Notes under the pieces: model-generated
Databases searched by the model: none
What the model saw: only the letters and a program-made list of their open reading frames with translations
Told to the model about the DNA's origin: nothing
Shown: one piece after another, positions 8,396-16,648 of the stretch
Position numbering within the stretch: the first letter of the stretch is position 1
How the letters are laid out: each line of letters opens with the position of its first letter
From: Candidatus Avidehalobacter gallistercoris
GTDB taxonomy: Bacteria > Bacillota > Dehalobacteriia > UBA4068 > UBA4997
Length of the DNA: 60,426 nt
Direction of reading: 5' to 3'
NCBI GenBank assembly: GCA_018715045.1
Contig: DVMH01000018.1
Coordinates: 1-60,426, forward strand
Made by a program: the position numbers and the translations under genes

Positions 8396-9454
8396 TTACG
8401 AGATCCAATCCTCCGGTTGAATTGTCTCGCAATTCCGCCACCAGCGGTACAGCGCCTGCCAAACGGTGCGTATCGCCGCCGCCAGCGGCACGGCCAGTAT
8501 CATACCGAACACACCCCACCAGAAACCGCCGATCAACACCGCCAGTATCACGTAAAACGGATGCAAACGCACCGCTCCGGACATAATGTACGGCGAGATG
8601 ACCAGGCTCTCCAGTTGCTGCACCGCCGCCCAGATAATCAGTAACTTCAATGCCGCCAGCCTCCCTTGCAGCAATCCCAGCGCCATACATGGAAAAAACG
8701 CCAGAAACGGCCCTAGATACGGTATCAACTCTGCCACCAGCATCAAAAGACCCAATGTAAAGCTGTAATTCAGACCAAACAGCCACAGCAGCAGACCGAA
8801 CAGCAACCCTACTGACACCGCCACGTAAAAATAACCGCGCACAAATGATTGCAGCAATCGATTTAAATCTTTCAGCAGCGGCAAAGACCCTGCGGGCAAA
8901 GCATCGGTCAGTATCTCAGCAAACTGCGCCCGATCCCGCAGCAGATAAAACGCGAACACCGGCGTAAACACCAGCAGCGAAAGGCTGCCAAAAAGCCGCG
9001 GCAACATTTGCAGATTATTTTCCAACCAAAGAGCCGCCGCCTCGCCCAGCCACGCTGAAAACCGACGAAAGCAACCGGAAAACACCATGCCAAGACTGCC
9101 CTCAGTAAATGCCGGGGCAACATGCTCCTGCCAGCCATCGCTGACAGCGGACAAAAGCAACGTTGCCTGCGGCGCCAGCGCACCGATAGCCGAAAGATCA
9201 CGCCAAAGCCGGGGCAAGCCCCAAAAGCCCAGCAGCACCAGCCCACCGAAAAATATCAAAATAGCCGCTGAGGCAGCCAGCCCCTTTGGTAGCCGCCAAC
9301 TTTCCAGCCGCCGAACCAACGGCAGCAGAATATAGCAAAGCACAGCGGCCAGCGCCAGCGGCAGCAGAACCACCTGGCTACAATAAAGCAGCGCCAGCGC
9401 CAAGGCGGTAAACACCGTTCCAAGTGCCAGCTTCTTCCAGCGCAAGGCGCGCAT
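8396..9454 (-). CDS. AI-2E family transporter (PerM/YdiK/TqsA type)
   Basis: A 352-residue polytopic membrane protein. Two hydrophobic hairpins near the N-terminus (residues 10-45 and 55-85) are followed by a long extracellular or periplasmic segment, then a helix near 150-170 and four to five C-terminal helices. The family's C-terminal phrases are visible: AELIPYLGPFLAFFP and YIMSGAVRLHPFYVILAVLIGG, then GVFGMILAVPLAA. GGAGGAGG precedes ATG 9454. Members are proposed to export autoinducer-2 or act as ion antiporters, so the substrate is left open. It ends convergent with the small ORF at 8014. Confidence 0.88.
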   Translation of the reverse strand: MRALRWKKLALGTVFTALALALLYCSQVVLLPLALAAVLCYILLPLVRRLESWRLPKGLAASAAILIFFGGLVLLGFWGLPRLWRDLSAIGALAPQATLLLSAVSDGWQEHVAPAFTEGSLGMVFSGCFRRFSAWLGEAAALWLENNLQMLPRLFGSLSLLVFTPVFAFYLLRDRAQFAEILTDALPAGSLPLLKDLNRLLQSFVRGYFYVAVSVGLLFGLLLWLFGLNYSFTLGLLMLVAELIPYLGPFLAFFPCMALGLLQGRLAALKLLIIWAAVQQLESLVISPYIMSGAVRLHPFYVILAVLIGGFWWGVFGMILAVPLAAAIRTVWQALYRWWRNCETIQPEDWIS

Positions 9455-9512
9455 ATCGCCTCCTCCTTTGCGTCAAAAATAAGTAGCGGCCCCGTTTTGG
9501 GGCCACCGGCCA

Positions 9513-9809
9513 TTACGGCACCATTTTATTGATAAAACGGCCGCAGCGAATCATTGCATTGCCGGTTTTGTGCGCCATCATGCAGAATTCATCGGCCATT
9601 TCCTCGCCCATGCAGCCCATGCCATGCATCATGCCGCGCATCATACCGCTTTTACGCATACCAACAACCTGCTGCCGGTGCGAATTGCGGTTAGCTTTCT
9701 GCATACTCATAACGCCAGCCATGCCGGCCACCGAAGCGGCACTAAGCGCTCCAGCGCCGACCACTAAAGCCGTCGTCAGCCAAGTTCTGCTGCTATTATT
9801 CGACATCAT
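9513..9809 (-). CDS. Met-rich small membrane-associated protein
   Basis: A 98-residue protein with one N-terminal hydrophobic segment (about 10-33, ALVVGAGALSAASVAGMAGV), then a basic stretch and a segment with dense Met, His and Cys (MRGMMHGMGCMG, then EFCMMAHKTG). The first part resembles YtxH-like anchored proteins. The Met/His/Cys cluster could bind a soft metal or haem, but that is only suggested by composition. GGAGGTGG precedes the ATG. It lies just upstream of the AI-2E family gene in the same direction and may be co-transcribed with it. Confidence 0.6.
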   Translation of the reverse strand: MMSNNSSRTWLTTALVVGAGALSAASVAGMAGVMSMQKANRNSHRQQVVGMRKSGMMRGMMHGMGCMGEEMADEFCMMAHKTGNAMIRCGRFINKMVP

Positions 9810-9874
9810 TTTCCCACCTCCATTCCGGTTTTATTATGCCTTGGCCAAGGTTGATTTTATGCCGCGATCGGGCA

Positions 9875-9923
9875 TAAAAAAAGTGCTTTTGCCGCCGAAA
9901 ATTACCAGCACAAAAGCACTTTG
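9875..9923 (-). terminator. Bidirectional terminator after azlD
   Basis: Perfect 12-base arms, AAAGTGCTTTTG and CAAAAGCACTTT, about 19 bases apart. On the minus strand the stem is followed by a run of T, so it would stop the azlCD transcript; T-rich sequence on the other side would also allow termination in the opposite direction. Confidence 0.75.
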
Positions 9924-10015
9924 TTTTTATATGTTTTTATCCAGCCTCAGGCAGCGGACTTGAATAAAACCTTTTAATGCTTAAATTACACAAAAGAACA
10001 TTATACTGATCCAAA

Positions 10016-10336
10016 TTAAAATAGTTCGATCAGCCGTTCCACAACAAATACCACCGCACTGGCTGCCACCGCCACAAAAAGCAGGCTTTTTTCCTTATAT
10101 GCGAAAAACACGGCGGCAATCAAGCCAGCCACAGCCGACAACGTATAGCTGGTGGAATAGAAAATCGCCGGTACCGTCATTGCGCCCAGCACGGCATACG
10201 GCACATAGTACAAAAATGATTGCACAAAAACATTGGTAATTTTTTTTCGAAAACATACCAACGGCAGCAGACGGATTAGATACGTCACCCCTGCCATCAC
10301 CGCTATATACGCTAATAAATGTGCGCTAGTCAGCAT
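10016..10336 (-). CDS. azlD: AzlD family branched-chain amino acid exporter subunit
   Basis: A 106-residue membrane protein with four predicted helices, typical in length for AzlD. Family phrases are VTYLIRLLPL near residue 17 and FLYYVPYAVLGAMTVPAI in the middle. It forms a heteromeric exporter with AzlC for branched-chain amino acids or their analogues at the inner membrane. Its start overlaps the end of azlC by 11 bases, which implies translational coupling. Confidence 0.9.
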   Translation of the reverse strand: MLTSAHLLAYIAVMAGVTYLIRLLPLVCFRKKITNVFVQSFLYYVPYAVLGAMTVPAIFYSTSYTLSAVAGLIAAVFFAYKEKSLLFVAVAASAVVFVVERLIELF

Positions 10337-11069
10337 CTGCCGCTGCCTCCTTCACCGGAAAGATCAAAGCCGCAGCCGCAGCAGACACCAGAGTACAGAT
10401 GATAATGACAAAGCCACTGCCGACGGATTGCAGCAACGGCAGCCAGCGAAACAGACAGCTTAAAAACACCGCCAGAGCAATCGCCAGCACAACCGCACGG
10501 TTCTGTTTGGCGGGTGGAATAATGATTGCCAGAAACATACCATAAATGGCAACGCCCAGCGCCGATGCCAGCGACGGCGGCAGGAAATCGCCGATACAAG
10601 CACCGCAAAGCGTACCCAGCGCCCAGCCAAAATAGGGCGCGCAAATCAAACCGAACATATACACACGCCCCACCTCGCCCGAACGTCCAGCTGCCACGGC
10701 AAAAACCTCGTCGGTATTCACAAAAGCAATCAGAAAACGGTCGCGCAGACGCACCGTCTTATCCAGCTTCTGCGAAAGCGACAGGCTCATCAACGCATAG
10801 CGAAGATTGATAATCAGCTGTGCCAGCGCCAGCTCCACCAAAGAGCCCAGAGTCGCAATGATGGAAAGCCCGGCAAACTGCCCGGCCGACGTCACATTGG
10901 TCATTGAAATCAACACTGGTGCCCAAAGCGGCAGAGAGAGCGCCACGGCCTCCAGTCCAAAGGTAAACGCCACTGAAAAATAGCCCAGTCCAATCGGTAG
11001 GCCGTCGCGCAAGCCCTGCCGCCACAATTTTCTATCCTGTTCCGTCATCATATCCGTAATCGTCCACAT
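10326..11069 (-). CDS. azlC: AzlC family branched-chain amino acid exporter, large subunit
   Basis: A 247-residue polytopic protein matching AzlC. The N-terminal GLRDGLPIGLGYFSVAFTFG is the family hallmark, and the mid-protein phrase AFVNTDEVFAVAA is also conserved. About seven membrane segments are visible. ATG 11069 has GAGGA directly against it; the in-frame ATG pair at codons 7 and 8 could be the true start. Pairs with azlD and needs it for export activity in characterised systems. Confidence 0.9.
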   Translation of the reverse strand: MWTITDMMTEQDRKLWRQGLRDGLPIGLGYFSVAFTFGLEAVALSLPLWAPVLISMTNVTSAGQFAGLSIIATLGSLVELALAQLIINLRYALMSLSLSQKLDKTVRLRDRFLIAFVNTDEVFAVAAGRSGEVGRVYMFGLICAPYFGWALGTLCGACIGDFLPPSLASALGVAIYGMFLAIIIPPAKQNRAVVLAIALAVFLSCLFRWLPLLQSVGSGFVIIICTLVSAAAAALIFPVKEAAADAD

Positions 11070-11090
11070 TCCTCAGTATTATTCTAAGCG

Positions 11091-12308
11091 TCAATAAAAA
11101 TTAACGTCCAAAAAATGCCGCAAAAGCGCCGTTCCGTCCGCGAATGATACGCCCTGCGCCGCCCGCGCCTCATCATGCCGAACAGGCTTACCCACACGGT
11201 GATGCCGGCTGTCAAACAGCAAAAACGGCACTGCGTCTCGAACATGGTCACGAGTGGCCAGAGACGTCGAGTGATCAGGAGTAATTAGCAGTCGGTATGC
11301 CTCGCCCGCCGCCTGCAAAGGGTTCAAAACCGCAGGCAGAGTCTCCGCGTCTATTCTCTCAATAGCGGCAATTTTCTTAGCAAGACTCCCCTGGTGGCTG
11401 CTCTCATCCGGCGCTTCAATATGCACATAAACAAAATCCCCGCCAGAAAGCAGATATTCCGCCGCCAGCTGGCCCTTGCCGGCAAAATCCGTTACCGAAC
11501 TACCGGAAAAACACGGCCGCGTCAACACGTCCATGCCCGCCGCCCGGCCAATGCCGCGCAACAGATCAACACCGCAAACAATTCCGCCGGCTAACCCATA
11601 ACGTTCACGGAATGGCGGCAAAGCCACTTTTTTACCAGGTCCCCAAAGCCATATGCCGTTGGCAGGAGGCAAACCTGCAGCCACACGCTCTCGGTTATAC
11701 GGCGCCTGGCTCAAAATATCCGCCGCGCGTTGCATATAAACCACAGCAGCATCAGCCTGCACTCCCTCCGGCAAATTATCACGCAAACGCCCGCCCAGCA
11801 TGGCATGCGCCGGCCGGTAAACCGTGTCGTCGGCCGCATTATGCCATAGCAGAATATTTCGAAAGCCCACGCTGGGGAAAAGCTGAGTCTGCCTGTCGTC
11901 CAACGCCGCTGATACCGCCTGAATCAGTGCTGCTGCATCTGCTGAAGACACATCGCCGCCGGAATAATCGAGCATTCGTTTATCCAAAAACTCCGCCTCG
12001 TCCGAAAGCGTCACCAAATTTGCCCGCAGCGTCAAGTCGCTATATTCAATCTCCATACCGGCGCCTAAAGCCTCCAACGCGGAGCGTCCTCGATAGAATT
12101 CCTCCGGCGGATAGCCCAGCAGGGCCAAATTCGCCACGTCAGATCCCGGAGTAAACTCCGGCGGCACCGTCTGGCAAAGGCCACAGATAGCGCCAGCAGC
12201 CAGCTGATTCATATGTGGTTTTGCGGCCGCCCCCATCGGGCTTAGGCCGTTTAACTCTGCTAACGGCCAATCCGACATACCATCCGCCAGAATAACAATA
12301 TACTTCAT
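11091..12308 (-). CDS. apgM: Cofactor-independent phosphoglycerate mutase, archaeal (ApgM) type
   Basis: A 405-residue member of the alkaline phosphatase superfamily. MKYIVILADGMSDWP carries the first metal-binding Asp, and GSDVANLALLGY holds the nucleophile Ser. Metal-site residues follow in the C-terminal half (HIEAPDESSHQG and LLITPDHSTS). Such proteins interconvert 3- and 2-phosphoglycerate. In bacteria that lack ThrB a related group has been proposed to act as homoserine kinase, so threonine synthesis is an alternative role. It follows rarA after 24 bases in the same direction, with GGAGAG upstream of the ATG. Confidence 0.85.
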   Translation of the reverse strand: MKYIVILADGMSDWPLAELNGLSPMGAAAKPHMNQLAAGAICGLCQTVPPEFTPGSDVANLALLGYPPEEFYRGRSALEALGAGMEIEYSDLTLRANLVTLSDEAEFLDKRMLDYSGGDVSSADAAALIQAVSAALDDRQTQLFPSVGFRNILLWHNAADDTVYRPAHAMLGGRLRDNLPEGVQADAAVVYMQRAADILSQAPYNRERVAAGLPPANGIWLWGPGKKVALPPFRERYGLAGGIVCGVDLLRGIGRAAGMDVLTRPCFSGSSVTDFAGKGQLAAEYLLSGGDFVYVHIEAPDESSHQGSLAKKIAAIERIDAETLPAVLNPLQAAGEAYRLLITPDHSTSLATRDHVRDAVPFLLFDSRHHRVGKPVRHDEARAAQGVSFADGTALLRHFLDVNFY

Positions 12309-12332
12309 ATGTATTTGGCACTCTCCGTTCGC

Positions 12333-13679
12333 TTACTTCTTCCGCTCCGTCTCCTGTAAAAACCAAACCGGCAGACGTTCCGCCCCATGATTAGAACGGT
12401 GATAATAACGTTTGCCTTTCAGTTCATCTGGCAGATATTGCTGTTCAGGCACATAGCTGCCAAAATCATGCACATATTTATAGCCAACGCCATGGCCGAA
12501 AGCTTTTGCCCCTTTATAGCTCGAATCACGCAGATATATCGGCACACGAAAATCGCCCAGGTTATCAATATCAGCCAGCGCCGCGTCAATGCCCATATAA
12601 GCGCTGTTGCTCTTGGGGGCGTTCGCTACATAAACCGCCGCCATCGCCAGAGGAATACGCGCCTCTGGCCAACCGACAAAATGAACCGCGTCCATACACG
12701 CCACTGCCACCTGCAAAGCCTGTGGATCAGCCAAACCCACGTCTTCCGCTGCGCAGATGATGATACGGCGGCAGATAAATTCCGGCTGTTCACCCGCACG
12801 GATCATGCGCGCCAGATAATGCAGCGCCGCGTCCGGGTCAGAGCCACGCATACTCTTGATGAAAGCGGAGATCACATCATAATGGTTATCACCCTGCTTG
12901 TCATAATGCAACGCTTTCTTCTGAATACTTTCTGCCGCCACCTCCAGCGTAATATGCCGCACGCCATCTTCATCCGGCGCGGTAGTCAGCACTGCCAGCT
13001 CCAGAGCATTATAGGCAGTGCGCGCGTCACCACCCGCAGCGCCAGCAATATGCGATAGCGCCTCCTCCGTCATCTCCACCCGATAATTGCCCAAACCTCT
13101 TTCCTTGTCGGCAAGCGCCTGCAGCAGCAAGGCTCGGATATGCTTCTCCTGCAAAGCCTCCAGCTGAAAAATGCGCGAGCGCGAAAGCAAGGCTCCGTTC
13201 ACCTCAAAATACGGGTTCTCAGTGGTAGCGCCGATCAGAATGATCGTGCCGTCCTCCACGGCAGGCAGCAACGCGTCCTGTTGCGCCTTGTTGAAACGGT
13301 GGATTTCATCAATGAACAGCACAGTACGCATATTGTAAAGCGCCAAATTCTCTTTGGCGTCAGAAAGTATTGCCCGGATATCACTAATACCCGCCCCCAC
13401 CGCAGAAAGCTGCTTGAAATCGCTGCTGGTGCTGTTGGCAATCACTCGCGCCAGCGACGTCTTGCCCACACCCGGCGGTCCGTAAAAAATGAGCGACGAC
13501 AGCTGGTCGGCCTCAATGGCCCGGCGCAATAGCCGCCCCTTACCGATGATATGATCCTGCCCGGCATATTCCTCCAGAGTGCGAGGGCGCATACGCGCAG
13601 CCAAAGGCGCGGCCTGACGGCGGTTCTGTTCCGCCTGCCCGCTGAATAAATTGCCCGTAAAGCTTTCTGACATTGCCAT
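12333..13679 (-). CDS. rarA: Replication-associated recombination protein A (AAA+ ATPase)
   Basis: A 448-residue RarA/MgsA protein related to clamp-loader ATPases, acting at stalled replication forks. Walker [10 protein letters not shown] is at about 67-75, Walker [17 protein letters not shown] near 125, and sensor 1 [11 protein letters not shown] near 150. The C-terminal RarA tetramerisation region includes [18 protein letters not shown] and [16 protein letters not shown] 13679 is chosen because GAGGAGTG, which overlaps the rluD stop, lies at proper spacing; the longer frame would need TTG 13694. Part of the lspA-rluD-rarA-apgM run. Confidence 0.92.
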   Translation of the reverse strand: MAMSESFTGNLFSGQAEQNRRQAAPLAARMRPRTLEEYAGQDHIIGKGRLLRRAIEADQLSSLIFYGPPGVGKTSLARVIANSTSSDFKQLSAVGAGISDIRAILSDAKENLALYNMRTVLFIDEIHRFNKAQQDALLPAVEDGTIILIGATTENPYFEVNGALLSRSRIFQLEALQEKHIRALLLQALADKERGLGNYRVEMTEEALSHIAGAAGGDARTAYNALELAVLTTAPDEDGVRHITLEVAAESIQKKALHYDKQGDNHYDVISAFIKSMRGSDPDAALHYLARMIRAGEQPEFICRRIIICAAEDVGLADPQALQVAVACMDAVHFVGWPEARIPLAMAAVYVANAPKSNSAYMGIDAALADIDNLGDFRVPIYLRDSSYKGAKAFGHGVGYKYVHDFGSYVPEQQYLPDELKGKRYYHRSNHGAERLPVWFLQETERKK

Positions 13680-13690
13680 ATGTACACTCC

Positions 13691-14638
13691 TCAAAGCTGC
13701 TGATACGCCGCCCGTGCATTTTCAATAAAATCAGCAAAATCCGGCGGCAGCGGAGCAGCCAAATGCAAAAGCTCGCCCGTGATCGGATGAACTAAATCCA
13801 GTCGTGCCGAATGCAGCAGCATACCAATATTCACCGAGCTCGTACCCTTGGGGCCATAAACAGAATCGCCCACCAATGGATAACCCAGATATTTCATGTG
13901 AACGCGAATCTGATGTGTGCGCCCGGTTTCCAGCTTGCAGGTTACCAACGTGTATTTACCGAACCGTTCTTCCACAGTATAATGCGTCACGGCATATCGC
14001 CCTTCCCCAGGCAGCACGGTCATTTTCTTTCTGTCCTTTGGGTGTCGGCCAATCGGTGCGTCAATCGTGCCATGCGGCTCCGGCATATTCCCATGCAGCA
14101 ACGCTGCATAATATCTGTTCACCGCCCCGGTATGCCAGCTTTCGGTCAGCTTTTGATGCGCCACGTCGTTTTTGGCGGCAATGATCAGTCCGGTGGTATC
14201 CTTGTCCAAACGGTGAACGATACCCGGCCGCAGCACGCCGTTAATACCGGACAAATCGCGGCAATGATAGAGTAGCGCGTTCACCAGCGTTCCGTGATAG
14301 TTACCTGCCGCCGGATGCACCACCATACCGCGCGGCTTGTTAATAACGATGATGTCGTTATCCTCAAACACTACGTCAAGCGGAATATTTTCCGCTGCAA
14401 CACCAAGCGGCTCAGGCTCTGGCAACAATGCCAGCAGCTCGTCACCCGCCGCCAGCAGATAGTTTGGTTTCACCGCCTGGCCATTAACCAGCACCTGTCC
14501 TTCTTTCAGCAGCTTTTGCCAAAAAGAGCGCGAATGTTCCGGCTCCTGCTCGACCAGATACTGGTCGATACGTCGTCCTGCATCCGCCGCGCAAACAGTC
14601 AATTCAAGCTTCGCCGCCGTCAGCACCAAATCACTCAT
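13691..14638 (-). CDS. rluD: Ribosomal large subunit pseudouridine synthase, RluD type
   Basis: A 315-residue RluA-family pseudouridine synthase. Residues 15-75 form an S4 RNA-binding domain (RRIDQYLVEQ ... QVLVNGQAVKPNYLLAAGD). The catalytic motif GIVHRLDKDTTGLI holds the essential Asp near residue 150, and GRTHQIRVHMKYLGYPLVGD is the conserved C-terminal motif. The family modifies 23S rRNA in helix 69 (positions 1911/1915/1917 in E. coli). Its start overlaps the lspA stop by eight bases, and the lspA-rluD pairing is common in Bacillota. Confidence 0.9.
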   Translation of the reverse strand: MSDLVLTAAKLELTVCAADAGRRIDQYLVEQEPEHSRSFWQKLLKEGQVLVNGQAVKPNYLLAAGDELLALLPEPEPLGVAAENIPLDVVFEDNDIIVINKPRGMVVHPAAGNYHGTLVNALLYHCRDLSGINGVLRPGIVHRLDKDTTGLIIAAKNDVAHQKLTESWHTGAVNRYYAALLHGNMPEPHGTIDAPIGRHPKDRKKMTVLPGEGRYAVTHYTVEERFGKYTLVTCKLETGRTHQIRVHMKYLGYPLVGDSVYGPKGTSSVNIGMLLHSARLDLVHPITGELLHLAAPLPPDFADFIENARAAYQQL

Positions 14639-15095
14639 GACCGGCCTCCTCAGACTTAGGCTTAAACTCGTCTTTCAACAGCAAAAACGCCAAACCGGCC
14701 ACGCCGCAGCAAAGCAGCATATCCGCCACATTGAACACTGGCCAATGCGGCAGCTGAATAAAGTCCACCACATAACCCAGGCGAAAACGGTCGATCATAT
14801 TGCCCAGCGCCCCCGACATGATCACGACCAACGATAAACGCTGCCCAATCTCGGCTTGGGGCGTTTTATAGAACCAAACTCCCAGCAGCACCAGCACAAA
14901 CAGCGAGAACACCGCCAAAGCCAGCGTATTCTCACTGAACATACTCCAAGCAGCCCCCGTGTTTTGTACATAATGTATCCGCAAAAGGCCGAAGATAACG
15001 TCAAATCCACCGTTAAGCGGTAAATTGCTCATGATCAGCCATTTTGTCAGCTGGTCGATAGCCAACCCCAGCAGCAGCACCAGCAAATAAAGCAT
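14631..15095 (-). CDS. lspA: Lipoprotein signal peptidase (signal peptidase II)
   Basis: A 154-residue four-helix membrane aspartic protease that cleaves prolipoprotein signal peptides after diacylglyceryl modification. Conserved blocks are LAIDQLTKWLI at the start, VQNTGAAWSMF, GALGNMIDRFRLGYVVDFI with the first catalytic Asp, and FNVADMLLCCG with the second. The C-terminus is a charged cytoplasmic tail (KPKSEEAGHE). The gene sits 27 bases after the DUF5665 gene and overlaps rluD. Confidence 0.93.
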   Translation of the reverse strand: MLYLLVLLLGLAIDQLTKWLIMSNLPLNGGFDVIFGLLRIHYVQNTGAAWSMFSENTLALAVFSLFVLVLLGVWFYKTPQAEIGQRLSLVVIMSGALGNMIDRFRLGYVVDFIQLPHWPVFNVADMLLCCGVAGLAFLLLKDEFKPKSEEAGHE

Positions 15096-15121
15096 TTTTT
15101 CTCTCCCAAGCCTTTATAATA

Positions 15122-15448
15122 TCAACGCGCCTGCTGCACACTTTCCACGTAAACCAGCAGATCAGCAATAAAATCGCCTAAAACCGGAATCCCCAGGTCC
15201 ACCAACAAATTCAGAATATACAGAGCCAGCGCAGATAACAGCAAAAACCCCAGCGCAAATCCCATGCCGCGAAACAGCCCACCCAAAAAACTCCGGCGAG
15301 CTAAAAGCCACGGCCGCTGCATGATCTCCACATATTCCGCCAGCCGCACCCGTTCTAAAAGCAGCGCCAAACGGTTAACCTGATAAGCCAGTCCATCATA
15401 CTGCTGCATTTGCGCGGCAGCTCTGGCCTTTTCTGGATTCTCCACCAT
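15122..15448 (-). CDS. DUF5665 domain-containing small membrane protein
   Basis: A 108-residue protein with a charged N-terminal helix (EKARAAAQMQQYDGLAYQ) and a hydrophobic region near 65-95 (LGGLFRGMGFALGFLLLSALALYIL in pattern), ending with a short amphipathic tail. This arrangement matches DUF5665 proteins, which lack a known function. It is the first gene of the lspA operon and has its own sigma-A-like promoter, which separates the housekeeping operon from the particle cluster upstream. Confidence 0.7.
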   Translation of the reverse strand: MVENPEKARAAAQMQQYDGLAYQVNRLALLLERVRLAEYVEIMQRPWLLARRSFLGGLFRGMGFALGFLLLSALALYILNLLVDLGIPVLGDFIADLLVYVESVQQAR

Positions 15449-15464
15449 TTTTTATCACCCTAAC

Positions 15465-15493
15465 AGTATATCACAAAAGCACACGCCGCACAA
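15465..15493 (-). promoter_or_regulatory. Promoter for the DUF5665-lspA-rluD-rarA operon
   Basis: TTGTGC (15493-15488), a 17-base spacer, and TATACT (15470-15465) with TGA before it. It lies between the endolysin stop and the DUF5665 start, so the downstream operon does not depend on the particle cluster. Confidence 0.75.
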
Positions 15494-15541
15494 CTTTTTA
15501 TTCACTTTATCATGCCCAATTTGCGGCTGCTAATACGCTGT

Positions 15542-16150
15542 TCAAGCTTCGCTGCGCACACAGATAACAGGCAGCTTGGCCGCGGCGTTATAGCCCACCA
15601 GCAGCTTGTCATCGCGCAGGTCCTGCAAACGCACATAGTTATTGCCGTCCTTTTCGATCGCCTTCACGTCTTTTTCCACCCCGTTCAGGCAGATTCTAAG
15701 CTGTTTTTCCACTTCCATATCCTCCAAACCTTGTTTAATAAATTCCAGCGGGTCAATCGTGGCAGGGTAATTGTACGCACCTTTATGTACCTCCATGTGC
15801 AAATGCCGCCCAGTCACATTACCGGTTGCCCCTTCCACGCCAAGGACGGTCTGCTCTGTCACCGCCATGCCAGCTTTAACATACACCGTCTTCAGGTGTG
15901 CATACAGTGAAATATAGCCGTCCGAGTGCTTGATATATACACAGTTGCCATAGCTGCCAGAACGTCCGATTTTCAGCACCTTCCCGACGTAAATAGGATA
16001 CACCAGCCCATCTCCACCATAGCCCGCGGACATAAAATCCTGCCCGCTGTGATAACCACAACGCCAAAGCGTACCTTTCTGGCCAAAACAGGTGCCCAGC
16101 TTAAATTTATCAAAAGGATAGCGCAAAATATCACCCCGCGTTCTTTTCAT
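15542..16150 (-). CDS. M23 family metallopeptidase, particle-associated endolysin
   Basis: A 202-residue LytM/M23 peptidase, without a signal peptide, that would cut peptide cross-links in peptidoglycan. The zinc-site motifs are HSGQD (about residue 34) and HLHMEVH (about 117), with the usual YAHLKTVYV and G-rich strands between them. Residues 150-195 form a small beta segment (KDGNNYVRLQDL) like a copper amine oxidase-type or stalk domain, possibly a wall-binding part. It is the last gene of the particle cluster, and its start overlaps the previous gene by 20 bases. The ribosome binding site is weak, so the exact start is uncertain. Confidence 0.85.
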   Translation of the reverse strand: MKRTRGDILRYPFDKFKLGTCFGQKGTLWRCGYHSGQDFMSAGYGGDGLVYPIYVGKVLKIGRSGSYGNCVYIKHSDGYISLYAHLKTVYVKAGMAVTEQTVLGVEGATGNVTGRHLHMEVHKGAYNYPATIDPLEFIKQGLEDMEVEKQLRICLNGVEKDVKAIEKDGNNYVRLQDLRDDKLLVGYNAAAKLPVICVRSEA

Positions 16151-16391
16151 TATTGTCGTTCAGATTTTTACCAAAGAAGAAGCCCAACACCAACATCACC
16201 GCACTGTTGAAAAGTTCGTTTGTTTCCTGCTCATTAAGCGTTGTCACACAAAGCACGCAAACCAACGCCAGCGTTACCAGCGATTTCACATCGACCAGCC
16301 GCGCCAACCGAAATCTTATTCTCCATCTGCCGGGAACGTTCTTCTGCGGTTCATCTGCGGCCTCTGCCAAATTCTCTTTTTCGTGCATCAT
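16131..16391 (-). CDS. Small membrane protein, possible holin
   Basis: An 86-residue protein with an acidic head, a basic segment (RWRIRFRLARL) and two adjacent hydrophobic stretches (about 37-50 and 60-74) before a hydrophilic end. Its place directly before the endolysin gene suggests a holin-like partner. The start ATG overlaps the stop of the gene before it and GGAGG lies seven bases upstream. No specific holin family is recognised. Confidence 0.55.
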   Translation of the reverse strand: MMHEKENLAEAADEPQKNVPGRWRIRFRLARLVDVKSLVTLALVCVLCVTTLNEQETNELFNSAVMLVLGFFFGKNLNDNNEKNAG

Positions 16392-16630
16392 CTTGCATCC
16401 TCCATAACTTCATGCTCAAAAGCCTCCAGATTTTCCAATCTGCGGTTAACGGCTTTCATCTTTTCCTCCAAAATATACGTGCGCTCCACAACGCTGTTGT
16501 GCTGCTCTACCCTCTTTTCCAGCTGTTCAATGCGAAAGTTGGTAAGGCGGTTTGCGGTAATAATACCGCCAAAGGTTCCGCAAAGTGTGCCGCAGAAAGC
16601 AATCGCCGCCACAATTATCTCGCTCATCAT
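16388..16630 (-). CDS. Small membrane-anchored coiled-coil protein (XhlA-like position)
   Basis: An 80-residue protein with one N-terminal membrane helix (about 4-24) and then a heptad-rich helix (FRIEQLEKRVEQHNSVVERT onwards) likely to form a coiled coil. In PBSX the XhlA protein occupies the same place and also joins a coiled coil to a membrane helix, but with the order reversed, so the homology is not certain. Probably part of lysis or of the attachment of the endolysin. Confidence 0.55.
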   Translation of the reverse strand: MMSEIIVAAIAFCGTLCGTFGGIITANRLTNFRIEQLEKRVEQHNSVVERTYILEEKMKAVNRRLENLEAFEHEVMEDAR

Positions 16631-16648
16631 ATGGCCTGTTCCCTCCGC

